Assembly: GCF_001687325.1 (NCBI RefSeq)
Contig: NZ_LZRD01000041.1
Coordinates: forward strand, 1 to 45,522
Length of the DNA: 45,522 nucleotides
DNA from: Streptomyces sp. PTY087I2
GTDB lineage: Bacteria > Actinomycetota > Actinomycetes > Streptomycetales > Streptomycetaceae
Reading direction: 5' to 3'
Positions 25,843 through 34,213 of this stretch are shown here, piece by piece. Position numbers and translations under genes: made by a program. The notes beneath the pieces are model-generated. The model was not told the origin of the DNA. It searched no databases and worked only from the letters and a program-made list of their open reading frames with translations. Position 1 is the first letter of the stretch; every line of letters begins with the position of its first letter.

Positions 25843-25851
25843 TCGTGGGCT

Positions 25852-25902
25852 CCGGCCCTTCGGGGCCCGCACTCCCCACCCCTGTGGGCCCCGAAGGGCC
25901 GG
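25852..25902. terminator. Strong bidirectional hairpin between 79-aa gene and SARP gene
   Basis: Perfect 17-base inverted repeat: the left arm at 25852-25868 begins CCGGCCCTTC, the right arm at 25886-25902 ends AAGGGCCGG, with a 17-base loop. Pairing extends outward with a few mismatches. It lies between convergent genes (stops at 25842 and 25914) and should end transcription from both sides. Confidence 0.88.
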
Positions 25903-25913
25903 GGTCCACGACG

Positions 25914-27728
25914 TCAGGCGGCCAGCAGGGCCGGTCGGCTCAGCTCGCGGCCGAAGAGCCGGACGAGGGGCGGGAAGCGGTAGCGCGGCCAGGAGCGGCC
26001 AGCGCTCAGGCCGTCCAGCAGACAGGAGTCGGACAACTGCTCCAGGAGCTCCTCGGCGTCATCGGTCCCGGTGCCGAGAACAGTGGCCGCGACGGGAGCG
26101 GTGAGCTGTCGGGGGCCGTCGGCCGCCAGGGTGACCAGGGCTTCGGCGAGGCGGGGCGGCAGCTCGTCCAGGGCACGCCGCAACCCCGCGCCGACATCGA
26201 GGCCGCCCAGCCTCAGTTCCGCCAGTCGTCGTTCCTCCTGCTCCAGCCGGGAGGCGAACCGGGTGGTGGACCACTGGGGACGGACGACGAGCCGGGCGGC
26301 GGCAATCCGCAGGGCGAGCGGCAGGCGGTCGCAGAACTCGGCGATGCGGACGATCGCCTCGGGGTCCTCCCCGATCCGGGCGGGCCCCATGACCGCCGCG
26401 AGCAGCCGTACGGCGTCACCCGGACTCAGCGGGCCGAGTCGGATCAGCCTGATTCCCTCCAGCGAGGCCAACTGAGGGCGTCCACCCGTGACGACGGTGC
26501 AGCTCTCCCCGCACCCCGGCAGCAGGGGGCGTACCTGGGCGTCGTCGGTCGCATTGTCGAGGACGATCAGCATCCGCCGCCCGGCCAGCAACGTCCGGTA
26601 GAGCTGAGCGCGTTCGTCGACGGTCGCGGGCAACCGGTCGGGGTCGGAACCCAGGGCGCGCAGGAACCAGCCGAGGACTTCCCGCGGTTCTCTCGCGCCC
26701 CCGTCGGTCCGCAGGTCCGCGTAGAGCTGGCCGTCGGGGAAGGCGTCGCGAACGCGTCCCGCCGTGTGGAGGGCCAGTGCCGACTTGCCCGTTCCCGGCG
26801 CGCCGGTGACCACGGCGTACTGGTGCGCGTGCAGAGCGGCGATGACCTGATCCACCTCGGTGTCCCTGCCCGTGAAATCCCGTGCGGGGGCAGGGAGAAG
26901 CGCCGGCACAGGGGCGTCGCGGCCCTCGCCCACGGCCCGCACCGCAGACACCCGACCGGCCGGAGCGCTGTGCACCAGCTCCGGTGGGGCGGGCAGGACC
27001 AGCGTGCCTCCGAGCATTTCCTCGTGGAGCGTGCGCAACGCCGTGCCCGGATCGATGCCCAGCTCCTCGGCGAAGGTACGACGCCCTTCCTCGTACAGTT
27101 CGAGCGCGTCGGGCTGCCGGCCGCAGCGGTACAGGGCGGTCATCAGATGACCGCGCAGCCGCTCCCGCAACGGGTGGAGAGCGACCTGGCGGGTCAGACC
27201 CGGGACGAGCTCCGCGTGCCGGCCGAGGGCCAGCGCCGCCTCCGCATGGTGTTCGACCGCGGACAGCCGGGCCTCCTCCATCCGGGGAGCCTCGGCCAGG
27301 GCGAGTTGCTCGGTGACGCCCGTGAGCGCCGGCCCCTTCCAGAGGGCGAGGGCCCCCGCCAGCCGGCGTTCGGCGTCGGCATGCCGTCCGGCCCGGAGGT
27401 CGGCGTCGCCCGCCTCTGCCAGGGCCCGAAAGGAGTCCCAGTCGAGTGTGGCCTCGCCGATGTCCATCCGGTACCCGGAACCGCTGCGCTCCAGGGCGAT
27501 CCCGGATCCCATCCGGGTGCGCAGTCGCGAAACGTAGGTGTAAAGCTGGCTGGTACTGGTCGGCGGCGGCTCCCAGCCCCACACCAGGGTGGTGAGCCGC
27601 TCATCCGTCAGGACACCGCCGCGGGCCAGGAGCAGGGCGGCGAGCACGGTGCGCTGCTTCCCGCCGGCGAGTGCGATCGGATGCCCGTCGGATGCGGCCG
27701 AAACCGCACCGAGGATGGTGAAGTCCAT
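25914..27728 (-). CDS. SARP regulator with NB-ARC domain (AfsR-like, no TPR)
   Basis: 604-aa Streptomyces antibiotic regulatory protein. The N-terminus is a winged-helix OmpR-type DNA-binding domain (about 1-95; TILGAVSAASDGHPIALAGG, YTYVSRLRTRMG). A bacterial transcriptional activator domain follows (about 95-245), then an NB-ARC ATPase (VTGAPGTGKSALALH Walker A, RRMLIVLDNATDD Walker B). The protein stops soon after the NB-ARC module, without the TPR array of AfsR. The start is the ATG at 27728 after GAGGAGGAGG; an upstream in-frame extension lacks support. SARPs bind heptamer repeats at 11-base pitch near -35, which is the layout of the elements described here. Whether this protein or the one at 28022 reads them is unknown. 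Confidence 0.93.
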   Translation of the reverse strand: MDFTILGAVSAASDGHPIALAGGKQRTVLAALLLARGGVLTDERLTTLVWGWEPPPTSTSQLYTYVSRLRTRMGSGIALERSGSGYRMDIGEATLDWDSFRALAEAGDADLRAGRHADAERRLAGALALWKGPALTGVTEQLALAEAPRMEEARLSAVEHHAEAALALGRHAELVPGLTRQVALHPLRERLRGHLMTALYRCGRQPDALELYEEGRRTFAEELGIDPGTALRTLHEEMLGGTLVLPAPPELVHSAPAGRVSAVRAVGEGRDAPVPALLPAPARDFTGRDTEVDQVIAALHAHQYAVVTGAPGTGKSALALHTAGRVRDAFPDGQLYADLRTDGGAREPREVLGWFLRALGSDPDRLPATVDERAQLYRTLLAGRRMLIVLDNATDDAQVRPLLPGCGESCTVVTGGRPQLASLEGIRLIRLGPLSPGDAVRLLAAVMGPARIGEDPEAIVRIAEFCDRLPLALRIAAARLVVRPQWSTTRFASRLEQEERRLAELRLGGLDVGAGLRRALDELPPRLAEALVTLAADGPRQLTAPVAATVLGTGTDDAEELLEQLSDSCLLDGLSAGRSWPRYRFPPLVRLFGRELSRPALLAA

Positions 27729-27817
27729 GGCCTCCTCCTCGCCGCACAGCCCGCTCCGGATGCTGAGCCGTCTGCCGCAGAAGACTACTGACCTGGTCTT
27801 TTCCACGGCTATCGGAG

Positions 27818-27859
27818 CGCTTTCGCACGCACGAAAGCGAGACGAAACCGCCGGAACAA
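27818..27859. promoter_or_regulatory. Palindrome and heptamer-like repeats in the SARP/22-aa ORF divergent gap
   Basis: A perfect inverted repeat (CGCTTTCG and CGAAAGCG around six bases, 27818-27839) overlaps a run on the plus strand: ACGAAAG, ACGAAAC and GGAACAA at 11-base pitch (27831-27859). TAATCT (27870-27875) follows as a possible -10. The heptamer differs from the main element, so a different regulator may act here on the divergent SARP gene and the 22-aa ORF. Confidence 0.4.
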
Positions 27860-27931
27860 GCCGCCCTCGTAATCTTCGGGGCATCCGGGGGCCCTGCACC
27901 ACGGCGGCCCGTAGAGCAGAAGGAGAGTGTC

Positions 27932-28000
27932 ATGCAGCGCTTCGTCATCACCTCGGCCAAGGCCGTCGCCGGGGCTGCTGCGGACGACCCGTGGACCTGA
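27932..28000 (+). CDS. Possible 22-aa peptide gene between two SARP genes
   Basis: A very short frame with a consensus AGAAGGAGAG ribosome site and ATG. The peptide begins MQRFVITSAK, has an Ala/Val-rich middle and ends DDPWT. It is convergent with the SARP gene at 28022 (22 bases apart) and divergent from the one at 25914. No family is recognised. The ribosome site is better than those of several certain genes here, which argues it is translated, but a frame this short could arise by chance. A leader, signalling or regulatory peptide role is only speculation. Confidence 0.4.
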   Translation: MQRFVITSAKAVAGAAADDPWT

Positions 28001-28021
28001 TCCCGGCCGGGTCCCGGCCCC

Positions 28022-31000
28022 TCAGGGCCCGACCAGCTCGATGAGGTCCGCCGGCGGGGTCCGGTTCTGATCGCCGAGCGACGTCAGCAGCCGGCTAGTC
28101 CGGTCCCGCCAGTACGCCGTCCCGATCTCGGCGAAGAGGTCGCCCGCCGCCTCGAAGCAGGCCGCGGCCCCTGCCAGGTCACCGAGCACGGTACGCACCT
28201 GACCGAGGGTCAGCCCGGCTCTGGCCTCCAGGTAGTGGTCCGGCACCCGTCCGGCGACCGCCACTGCCAGGTCGAGCACCACTTCCGCTTCCGCGTTCCT
28301 TCCCTGGCACCACAGCGCCTCACCCAGGGTCCGCAGGGCATGGGCCTCACCGCGCAGATCGCCACTGGCACGTACGAGTTCCAGCGCCCTGCGAGAGGCT
28401 TCCTCCGCCCGTTCGCCCTCCCTTTCGTGGATCAGTACCTCGGCGAGACGGACCGTGCTCTGCGCCTCTCCCCGAACGGTCCCCAGGCCACGGCTTCTGG
28501 CAACCGCTTCGGTGGACAGCATGAGACTCGCCTGCGGATCTCCCCGCTCCAATTCGATCTGGGCCAGCAGGCCGAGCAGATGAGCCACCGCGTAGTGATC
28601 TCCGACCTGCCGGAAGAGCTCCAGCGAGCAGTACCCCAGCTCCCGCGCCGCGTCCAGGTCCCCACGGTGGCGTTCGCACAGCGCCAGATTGCGGAGGACC
28701 AGGGCCCGCCCCTTCTTCCCGCGTGCACCCAGTTCCTCGCGCGCCTCCTCGAAAAGACGCAGCGCCAGGTCGAGATGGCGGGAGGCCGCCTCGTACTCCC
28801 AGCACACGATCTCCAGTGTGCCGAGCGAGTGCAGCATCACGGCCTCACCGAGCCGGTCGCCCGCCGCCCGGGCGGCGGCCAGCGCCCGGTCGCCGCAGAA
28901 GCGCCAGTCCTCCAGGTAGTTGCGGTTCTGCAGGAGGGTCACGCTGGTCAACGCCAGGTCCCAGGCGAACGCCGCCTCGCCCTCCCGCGCTGTCTGGTCC
29001 ACCAGGCCGGTCAGCGAGGCGCGCTCGCTCTCGAACCACTCCATCGGATCGGCGAGCAGGTTCTCCGACAGCTGTGCGGGCAGCGGATGCAGGGGGGCCG
29101 GGCCGTGGATGATGGTGTAGTCCCCGCCGTAGATCTTCCGATGGGCTTCCGAGGCGAGAGCCAGCCACGCCCCGGACACCCGCCGCAGAGCCGCGTGTCG
29201 CTCGTTCTCACTGTCCTCGGAGAGCGCCAGTTCGCGGGCGAACAGCCGGGGAAGCCCCTGGAATCGGTAGCGCACTTGACTGGTGGCGGAGGAGAGCGGC
29301 ACCAGCATCTGGGCATCGACGAGTTCCTCGATCAGGTCCTCCGCGTCGATCAGATCGATGTCGAGGAGCGCGGCGCCGGCCCAGGGAGCGAAGTCGGGCA
29401 CGTTCAAGGAGCCGAGCAGCCGGAACATCCGGGCTGTGGACGCGGGCAGGTCGCGGTAGCTCAGCCGGAGGCCGGCCCGGACACCGCGCTCGTCCGGACT
29501 CAGTTCGTCCAGCCTCCGGTGCTGGTCCTCCAGACGCGAAACCAGGGTCCGGACCGACCAGTGGGGCTTGGCCGCGAGCCGGGCGGCCGCGATGCGCAGG
29601 GCGAGGGGCAGCCGGTCGCACAGGGTGCTGAGCCGGGCCGCCGCCACGGGCTCAGCACTCAGCCTGCCGTCAGCGGCGACCTTGGAGAGCAGCGCTATCG
29701 ATTCGTCCTGCCCGAGCGCACCGAGGTGCAGCGGTACGAAGGCGTAGTCGCCGGCAAGCGCGCCTCCCATGGGGTCACGGCTGGTGACCAGGACGCAACA
29801 GCGGCCGGAGCCGGGCAGCAGGGGACGTATCTGCCGGAAGGAGCGCGCGTTGTCGAGGACGATCAGAACGCGTCGGCCGTCGAGGACACTGCGGAAGAGC
29901 GCGGCCCGCTCGTTCAGGTCCGCGGGAATCTCGGGTCCGGGCACGCCGAGGGCGCGCAGGAACCGGTCGAGCACGGCAGCGGGGGAGCGTGGCGCCTCCT
30001 CGTCGTAACCGCGCATGTCCGCGAAGAGCTGGCCGTCGGGGAACCGGCCGGCAACCTGCAGCGCCCAGCGGACGGCGAGCGCGGTCTTGCCCACCCCTCC
30101 GATGCCGGTGACCGATCCGACGGGTAGCGCCGATCCGTCGAGATGGTCCAGCAGCGTGTCCAGCGTGGCGAGTTCGTCGTGACGACCGGTGAATGATGCG
30201 GCTCCTGACGGCAGTTGCGCGGGCACGACCGTGGCGGGGGCGGACGCGGCCGATTCACCGGGAAGAGCGAGCCGAGGGGAGTCGGCGAGGATCTCCTCGT
30301 GCAGCTCCCGGAGCCGGGGGCCGGGATCGATACCGAGCTCGTCGGCGAGGAGCCGATAGCCCTCACGGTAGGTCTCCATCGCCTCGGCCCGCCGTCCGGA
30401 CCGGTACTGAGCGACCATCAGGTGCGCCATCGCCTGTTCTCTCAGCGGGTGTTCGCGTACGAAGGAGGCCAGTTCACCGATCACCTCCCGGTGCTGCCCC
30501 AGCTCCAGCCGCAGTCCCATGTACTCCTCGTACGCGTCGAGGCGCATCTCGGTCAGCCGAGCCGCCGCGGCCTCGGCGCGTCCGGCCGAGATCCCGTCGA
30601 GGGCGGGCCCGCGCCACATGGCCAGGGCCTCGTCGAAGCGGGCGCATGCCTCCTCGAGACCACCGCTGCGCGCTGCGGCCCGGCCCAGAGCGACCCGCTC
30701 CTCGAACTCGACGGCGTCGATGCGGTGATCCCCGGTGAACAGCATGTAGCCGGGATGGCTGGTGACCAGCATGTCGTCCGATCCCGCAGCCGCCTTGAGC
30801 GTCTTGCGCAGCGCCGAGACACAGATCGCGACCTGGTTGCGGGCGGTCGAGGGCGGAGCCCCATGCCAGACGGCGTCGGCCAGTTCATCGACCGAGACCA
30901 CCCGGTCGGGGTTGAGGAGCAGCATCGACATGATGGTGCGCCGACGGGCGCCGGTGAGAACGACCGCCTGCCCGCCGACGCTGATGTCCAACGGCCCCAG

Positions 31001-31024
31001 GATCCGGAACACCACCTGAAGCAC
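28022..31024 (-). CDS. AfsR-type SARP regulator with NB-ARC and TPR domains
   Basis: 1000-aa large SARP. DNA-binding domain about 1-100 (VVFRILGPLDISVGG, RNQVAICVSALRKTL), activator domain about 100-250 (AVEFEERVALGRAAARSGG through LGIDPGPRLRELHEEI), NB-ARC about 285-600 (VTGIGGVGKTALAVRWA Walker A, GRRVLIVLDNARS Walker B), then a long helical TPR-like C-terminus (ALVLRNLALCERHRGDLDAA and similar repeats). It probably activates the biosynthetic operons by binding the heptamer elements. One such element lies 81 bases before its GTG start (31105-31133), suggesting self-activation or control by the other SARP. Confidence 0.93.
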   Translation of the reverse strand: MLQVVFRILGPLDISVGGQAVVLTGARRRTIMSMLLLNPDRVVSVDELADAVWHGAPPSTARNQVAICVSALRKTLKAAAGSDDMLVTSHPGYMLFTGDHRIDAVEFEERVALGRAAARSGGLEEACARFDEALAMWRGPALDGISAGRAEAAAARLTEMRLDAYEEYMGLRLELGQHREVIGELASFVREHPLREQAMAHLMVAQYRSGRRAEAMETYREGYRLLADELGIDPGPRLRELHEEILADSPRLALPGESAASAPATVVPAQLPSGAASFTGRHDELATLDTLLDHLDGSALPVGSVTGIGGVGKTALAVRWALQVAGRFPDGQLFADMRGYDEEAPRSPAAVLDRFLRALGVPGPEIPADLNERAALFRSVLDGRRVLIVLDNARSFRQIRPLLPGSGRCCVLVTSRDPMGGALAGDYAFVPLHLGALGQDESIALLSKVAADGRLSAEPVAAARLSTLCDRLPLALRIAAARLAAKPHWSVRTLVSRLEDQHRRLDELSPDERGVRAGLRLSYRDLPASTARMFRLLGSLNVPDFAPWAGAALLDIDLIDAEDLIEELVDAQMLVPLSSATSQVRYRFQGLPRLFARELALSEDSENERHAALRRVSGAWLALASEAHRKIYGGDYTIIHGPAPLHPLPAQLSENLLADPMEWFESERASLTGLVDQTAREGEAAFAWDLALTSVTLLQNRNYLEDWRFCGDRALAAARAAGDRLGEAVMLHSLGTLEIVCWEYEAASRHLDLALRLFEEAREELGARGKKGRALVLRNLALCERHRGDLDAARELGYCSLELFRQVGDHYAVAHLLGLLAQIELERGDPQASLMLSTEAVARSRGLGTVRGEAQSTVRLAEVLIHEREGERAEEASRRALELVRASGDLRGEAHALRTLGEALWCQGRNAEAEVVLDLAVAVAGRVPDHYLEARAGLTLGQVRTVLGDLAGAAACFEAAGDLFAEIGTAYWRDRTSRLLTSLGDQNRTPPADLIELVGP

Positions 31025-31104
31025 GAGCAGCCCCCTGACGTCGCGGCCCGGTTCCGTATGACTTGTTCACACCGCTATTTGATGATTGATGGGCAAGTCG
31101 AGAG

Positions 31105-31133
31105 GCGACAACGGAGCTGACAGCTACCTGCCA
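31105..31133 (-). promoter_or_regulatory. SARP-type triple heptamer element before the AfsR-type gene
   Basis: Read on the minus strand: heptamers TGGCAGG, TGTCAGC and TTGTCGC with spacers TAGC and TCCG. The third matches TTGTCGA of the ACP-operon copy. AATCAT 17 bases on (31088-31083) is a possible -10. It overlaps the last codons of the carboxylase epsilon gene, so the SARP gene would have its own promoter inside that operon. Confidence 0.6.
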
Positions 31134-31360
31134 GCCCAGCGCCCGGCCGCCATCCAGGAGACCTGCGAGAAGGACGTGGCGTGGTTCCAGCCGGCCGGCT
31201 CCGGCGCCGGCTCGCTCTCCGCTTTGGCCCCGGCCCCGGCCGCACTCGACAGGGCGGTGAGCAGTGCGGTCACGGCAGCGAGTTCCTCCACGGAGGGGGT
31301 TCCTCTGATGACTTTGAGCAGGCTGGGACCAAGGGGCCCGTCGAACGCCGAAGCCGACAT
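31124..31360 (-). CDS. Acyl-CoA carboxylase epsilon subunit
   Basis: 78-aa protein 11 bases downstream of the carboxylase beta gene. It resembles the small epsilon subunits of actinobacterial acetyl/propionyl-CoA carboxylases: a short N-terminal helix with LLKVIRGTPSVEELAAVTALL, a low-complexity Ala/Glu/Pro middle and a C-terminal tail with Trp residues (SWMAAGRWAGR). These subunits bind and stabilise the beta hexamer and raise activity. Identification rests on this pattern and on position, as the family is poorly conserved. Confidence 0.8.
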   Translation of the reverse strand: MSASAFDGPLGPSLLKVIRGTPSVEELAAVTALLTALSSAAGAGAKAESEPAPEPAGWNHATSFSQVSWMAAGRWAGR

Positions 31361-31371
31361 GGCGGTCTCCT

Positions 31372-32919
31372 CTACACCGGGGGGTTGCCGTGTTTGCGGG
31401 AGGGCAGCGCGGCGTGTTTCGTGCGCAGCATGGCCAGGGCACCGACCAGCGCGGAGCGGGTGTCCGCGGGGTCGATCACATCGTCCACGAGGCCGCGTTC
31501 CGCCGCGTAGTACGGATGCATCAGCTCGGACTTGTACTCCTTGACCAGCTGCTCGCGTACCGCATCGGGGTCGTCGGCCGCCTGGATCTGCCGCCGGAAG
31601 ACCACGTTGGCCGCGCCCTCGGCCCCCATGACCGCGATCTCGTTGGTCGGCCAGGCCAGTGAGAGATCGGTGCCGATGGATCGCGAGTCCATCACGATGT
31701 ACGCGCCGCCGTACGCCTTGCGCAGAATCACCTGCACCCGGGGAACGGTGGCGTTGCAGTAGGCGTACAGGAGTTTGGCCCCGTGCCGGATGATCCCCCC
31801 GTGCTCCTGGTCGACGCCCGGCAGGAACCCGGGTACGTCGACCAGCGTGACCAGCGGAATGTTGAACGCGTCGCACATCTGGACAAAGCGCGCGGCCTTC
31901 TCCGAGGAGGGTATGTCGAGCACCCCGGCGAAGGACTGGGGCTGGTTGGCGACGATACCGACCACCTGGCCGTCCAGGCGGGCGAGGGCCGTGATGACGC
32001 TGGTGGCCCAGCGCTCGTGCACCTCCATGTAATCGCCGTCGTCCACGATCTCGGTGATCACCTCGTGCATGTCGTACGGGCGCCCGCCGTCGAGCGGCAC
32101 CAGTTCCAGCAGTCGCTCGCACCGCCGGTCGGCCGGATCGTCCGCGCGCTCGGCCGGCGGCATCTCACGGTTGTTGGCCGGCAGCATGGACAGCAGATAC
32201 CGGACCTCGGCCAGGCAGCTCTCCTCGTCGTCGTACGCGAAGTGCGCGACGCCGGAGGTCTCGGCGTGGACGTCCGCGCCGCCGAGGCCGTTCTGGGTGA
32301 TCTCCTCGCCGGTGACCGCCTTCACGACGTCGGGGCCGGTGATGAACATCTGCGAGGTCTCACGGACCATGAACACGAAGTCGGTCAGGGCCGGGGAGTA
32401 CGCCGCGCCGCCCGCGCACGGGCCGAGCATCACGCTGATCTGCGGGATCACACCCGAAGCGCGCGTGTTGCGCTGGAAGATGCCGCCGTACCCGGCGAGC
32501 GCCGAGACGCCCTCCTGGATACGGGCGCCGGCTCCGTCGTTCAGCGACACCAGCGGGGCGCCGGCCGAGATGGCCATGTCCATGATCTTGTGGATCTTCG
32601 TGGCATGGGCCTCGCCCAGCGCCCCGCCGAAGATCCGGAAGTCGTGGGCGAAGGCGAAGACCGTGCGGCCCTCGACCGTGCCCCACCCTGTCACCACCCC
32701 GTCGGTGTACGGCCTCTTCGCCTCCAGGCCGAAACCCGTTGCCCGGTGTCTGCGCAATTGCTCGGTCTCGGTGAAAGAGCCCTCGTCGAAAAGGAGCGCA
32801 AGGCGTTCACGCGCGGTGAGCTTCCCCTTGGCGTGCTGGGCGTCCGTAGCCGGCGCCGCACCTTCGAGAACCTCGTCGCGGATCAGCCCGAGCTCGCTCA
32901 CCCGGTCCTGCATCGTCAT
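31372..32919 (-). CDS. Acyl-CoA carboxylase beta (carboxyltransferase) subunit
   Basis: 515-aa carboxyltransferase of the AccB/PccB type. It shows KGKLTARERLALLFDEGSF, the acyl-CoA oxyanion region GGGxAYSPAL-like (CAGGAAYSPALTDF), GVVGIVANQPQ-like (QVVGIVANQPQSFAG) and RKAYGGAYIVMDS near the carboxybiotin site. With a biotinylated alpha subunit encoded elsewhere it would make malonyl-CoA or methylmalonyl-CoA. The start is the ATG at 32919 with AGGAG six bases upstream. Next to the epsilon subunit and a malonyl transacylase gene, it probably raises extender-unit supply for the polyene PKS. Confidence 0.93.
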   Translation of the reverse strand: MTMQDRVSELGLIRDEVLEGAAPATDAQHAKGKLTARERLALLFDEGSFTETEQLRRHRATGFGLEAKRPYTDGVVTGWGTVEGRTVFAFAHDFRIFGGALGEAHATKIHKIMDMAISAGAPLVSLNDGAGARIQEGVSALAGYGGIFQRNTRASGVIPQISVMLGPCAGGAAYSPALTDFVFMVRETSQMFITGPDVVKAVTGEEITQNGLGGADVHAETSGVAHFAYDDEESCLAEVRYLLSMLPANNREMPPAERADDPADRRCERLLELVPLDGGRPYDMHEVITEIVDDGDYMEVHERWATSVITALARLDGQVVGIVANQPQSFAGVLDIPSSEKAARFVQMCDAFNIPLVTLVDVPGFLPGVDQEHGGIIRHGAKLLYAYCNATVPRVQVILRKAYGGAYIVMDSRSIGTDLSLAWPTNEIAVMGAEGAANVVFRRQIQAADDPDAVREQLVKEYKSELMHPYYAAERGLVDDVIDPADTRSALVGALAMLRTKHAALPSRKHGNPPV

Positions 32920-33067
32920 AGCCAACTCCTCGTATGGTCAGGTCCGACCGGTACGGAAACCTTCCGCCCCGCCCGACGGCGTGTTTTCACTCCCGCCCGC
33001 TCCGAAAGAGAAAAGTGCGCGGCCGAGAAAAGAAGGGAAGAACGGGGCAAGGCATTTCACCTACGGG

Positions 33068-33415
33068 TCAGTGCCACACCACACGCACGGCACGGTCGAG
33101 AACCCAGCCCGCCACCTCTCCCATGTCGGTCACCCGCGTCCCGACGCGCAGCGAGGCCCTGTCCAGACCGTGCCGCGCCAGGGAGTAGCGGTCGGCGGCC
33201 AGCCGTCCGCCCGCTCGCTGGAACCGGTCGAGAGCGGAGTCACTGCCCGGAACGGCCAGCGCCACGCCTTCCTCGACCAGAAGCAGCACCACCGGACTCC
33301 TCGACATGGCCTCGGTGACGGCCATCCTCCGGAAGCCGTCCGGCTCGTCGGCGCCACCCCGGTTCTCCACCAGGAGAAGCCACGGGCCCTCCCCCGGCTT
33401 CCATTGCTCCGACAC
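33068..33415 (-). CDS. DsrE-like small protein
   Basis: 115-aa protein resembling the DsrE/DsrF-like fold: an early hydrophobic strand (WLLLVENRGGADEPDGF), a helix, a second strand (SPVVLLLVEEGVALAVPG), then RAGGRLAADRYSLARHGL and a terminal DRAVRVVWH. I do not see the conserved Cys of sulfur-relay members, so a sulfurtransferase role is doubtful. The start appears to be GTG with a weak ribosome site. It follows the IclR gene in the same direction (33-base gap), suggesting one operon with the transacylase and regulator. Function unknown. Confidence 0.6.
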   Translation of the reverse strand: MSEQWKPGEGPWLLLVENRGGADEPDGFRRMAVTEAMSRSPVVLLLVEEGVALAVPGSDSALDRFQRAGGRLAADRYSLARHGLDRASLRVGTRVTDMGEVAGWVLDRAVRVVWH

Positions 33416-33448
33416 CGAACTCGCCCGTGCCCGCTCGCGGTCTACCGG

Positions 33449-34213
33449 CTACCGGGCCCAGGCCCGCGCGGCGGACCCGGGTTTCGCCATCAGGTCACCG
33501 AGCTGGCCCGCCGCGTCGATCAGCGCGCCGAGCAGCACCCGGTTCGGAGCCTCGGGCATCCGGAAACACGGACCGGTGAGAGCCAGCGCGGCCACCACCC
33601 GCTTCCCCATGGCACGTACCGGCACCGCGATCGAGACGGCCCCCGGCACGATCGCCTCGGGGCCGTGCACCCAGCCGCGACTGCGTACGAGAGTGAGCTG
33701 AGCGCCGGTGAAGCGGGCGCTGCGCAGCCCCTCGTACAGCTCCCGGGGCTCCTCCCAGGCGAGCAGGACCTGGGCAACCGGCCCTGCCTTGAGTGAACGC
33801 GCCATGCCGACCGGCAGGTCCTCCCTGCCACCGGAGACGTCCACGGAGGAGGAGACACAGAGCTGCATGGCTCCACTGCGCCGGAACAGCCGGGCGTCGA
33901 ACCCGGTCAGCTCCCGCAGCTCCGCCAGGACGGGCGGCGCCACCCTGACCAGCCGGTCACGCTGCACCTCGGCCGCCATGGCGCCGAGCCTCGGGCCGAG
34001 GACGAATCTCCCCTTGAAGTCCCGGGTGAACAGCCCGATGTGCTCCAGGCCGAGCGCGATCCGGTGCACGGTCGGGCGGGCGAACCCGCTGTCGGCCACC
34101 AGCTCCGCCAGCGTCGCCGGTCCCTTCTCCACCACAGCCAGGAGGACCGATGCCTTGTCGAGCACCCCGATCCCGCTGATCCCTCTCGGCCGGTGCTCCG
34201 CCGTGACGCTCAT
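33449..34213 (-). CDS. IclR-family transcriptional regulator
   Basis: 254-aa regulator with an N-terminal winged helix (VLDKASVLLAVVEKGPATLAELV, then the recognition segment GFARPTVHRIALGLEHIGLF) and a C-terminal effector-binding domain (RLFRRSGAMQLCVSSSVDVSG, then PGAVSIAVPVRAMGKRVVAAL). The ATG overlaps the stop of the malonyl transacylase gene, so both are co-translated. It may respond to an acyl or aromatic metabolite and control precursor supply; its operator is not evident. Confidence 0.9.
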   Translation of the reverse strand: MSVTAEHRPRGISGIGVLDKASVLLAVVEKGPATLAELVADSGFARPTVHRIALGLEHIGLFTRDFKGRFVLGPRLGAMAAEVQRDRLVRVAPPVLAELRELTGFDARLFRRSGAMQLCVSSSVDVSGGREDLPVGMARSLKAGPVAQVLLAWEEPRELYEGLRSARFTGAQLTLVRSRGWVHGPEAIVPGAVSIAVPVRAMGKRVVAALALTGPCFRMPEAPNRVLLGALIDAAGQLGDLMAKPGSAARAWAR

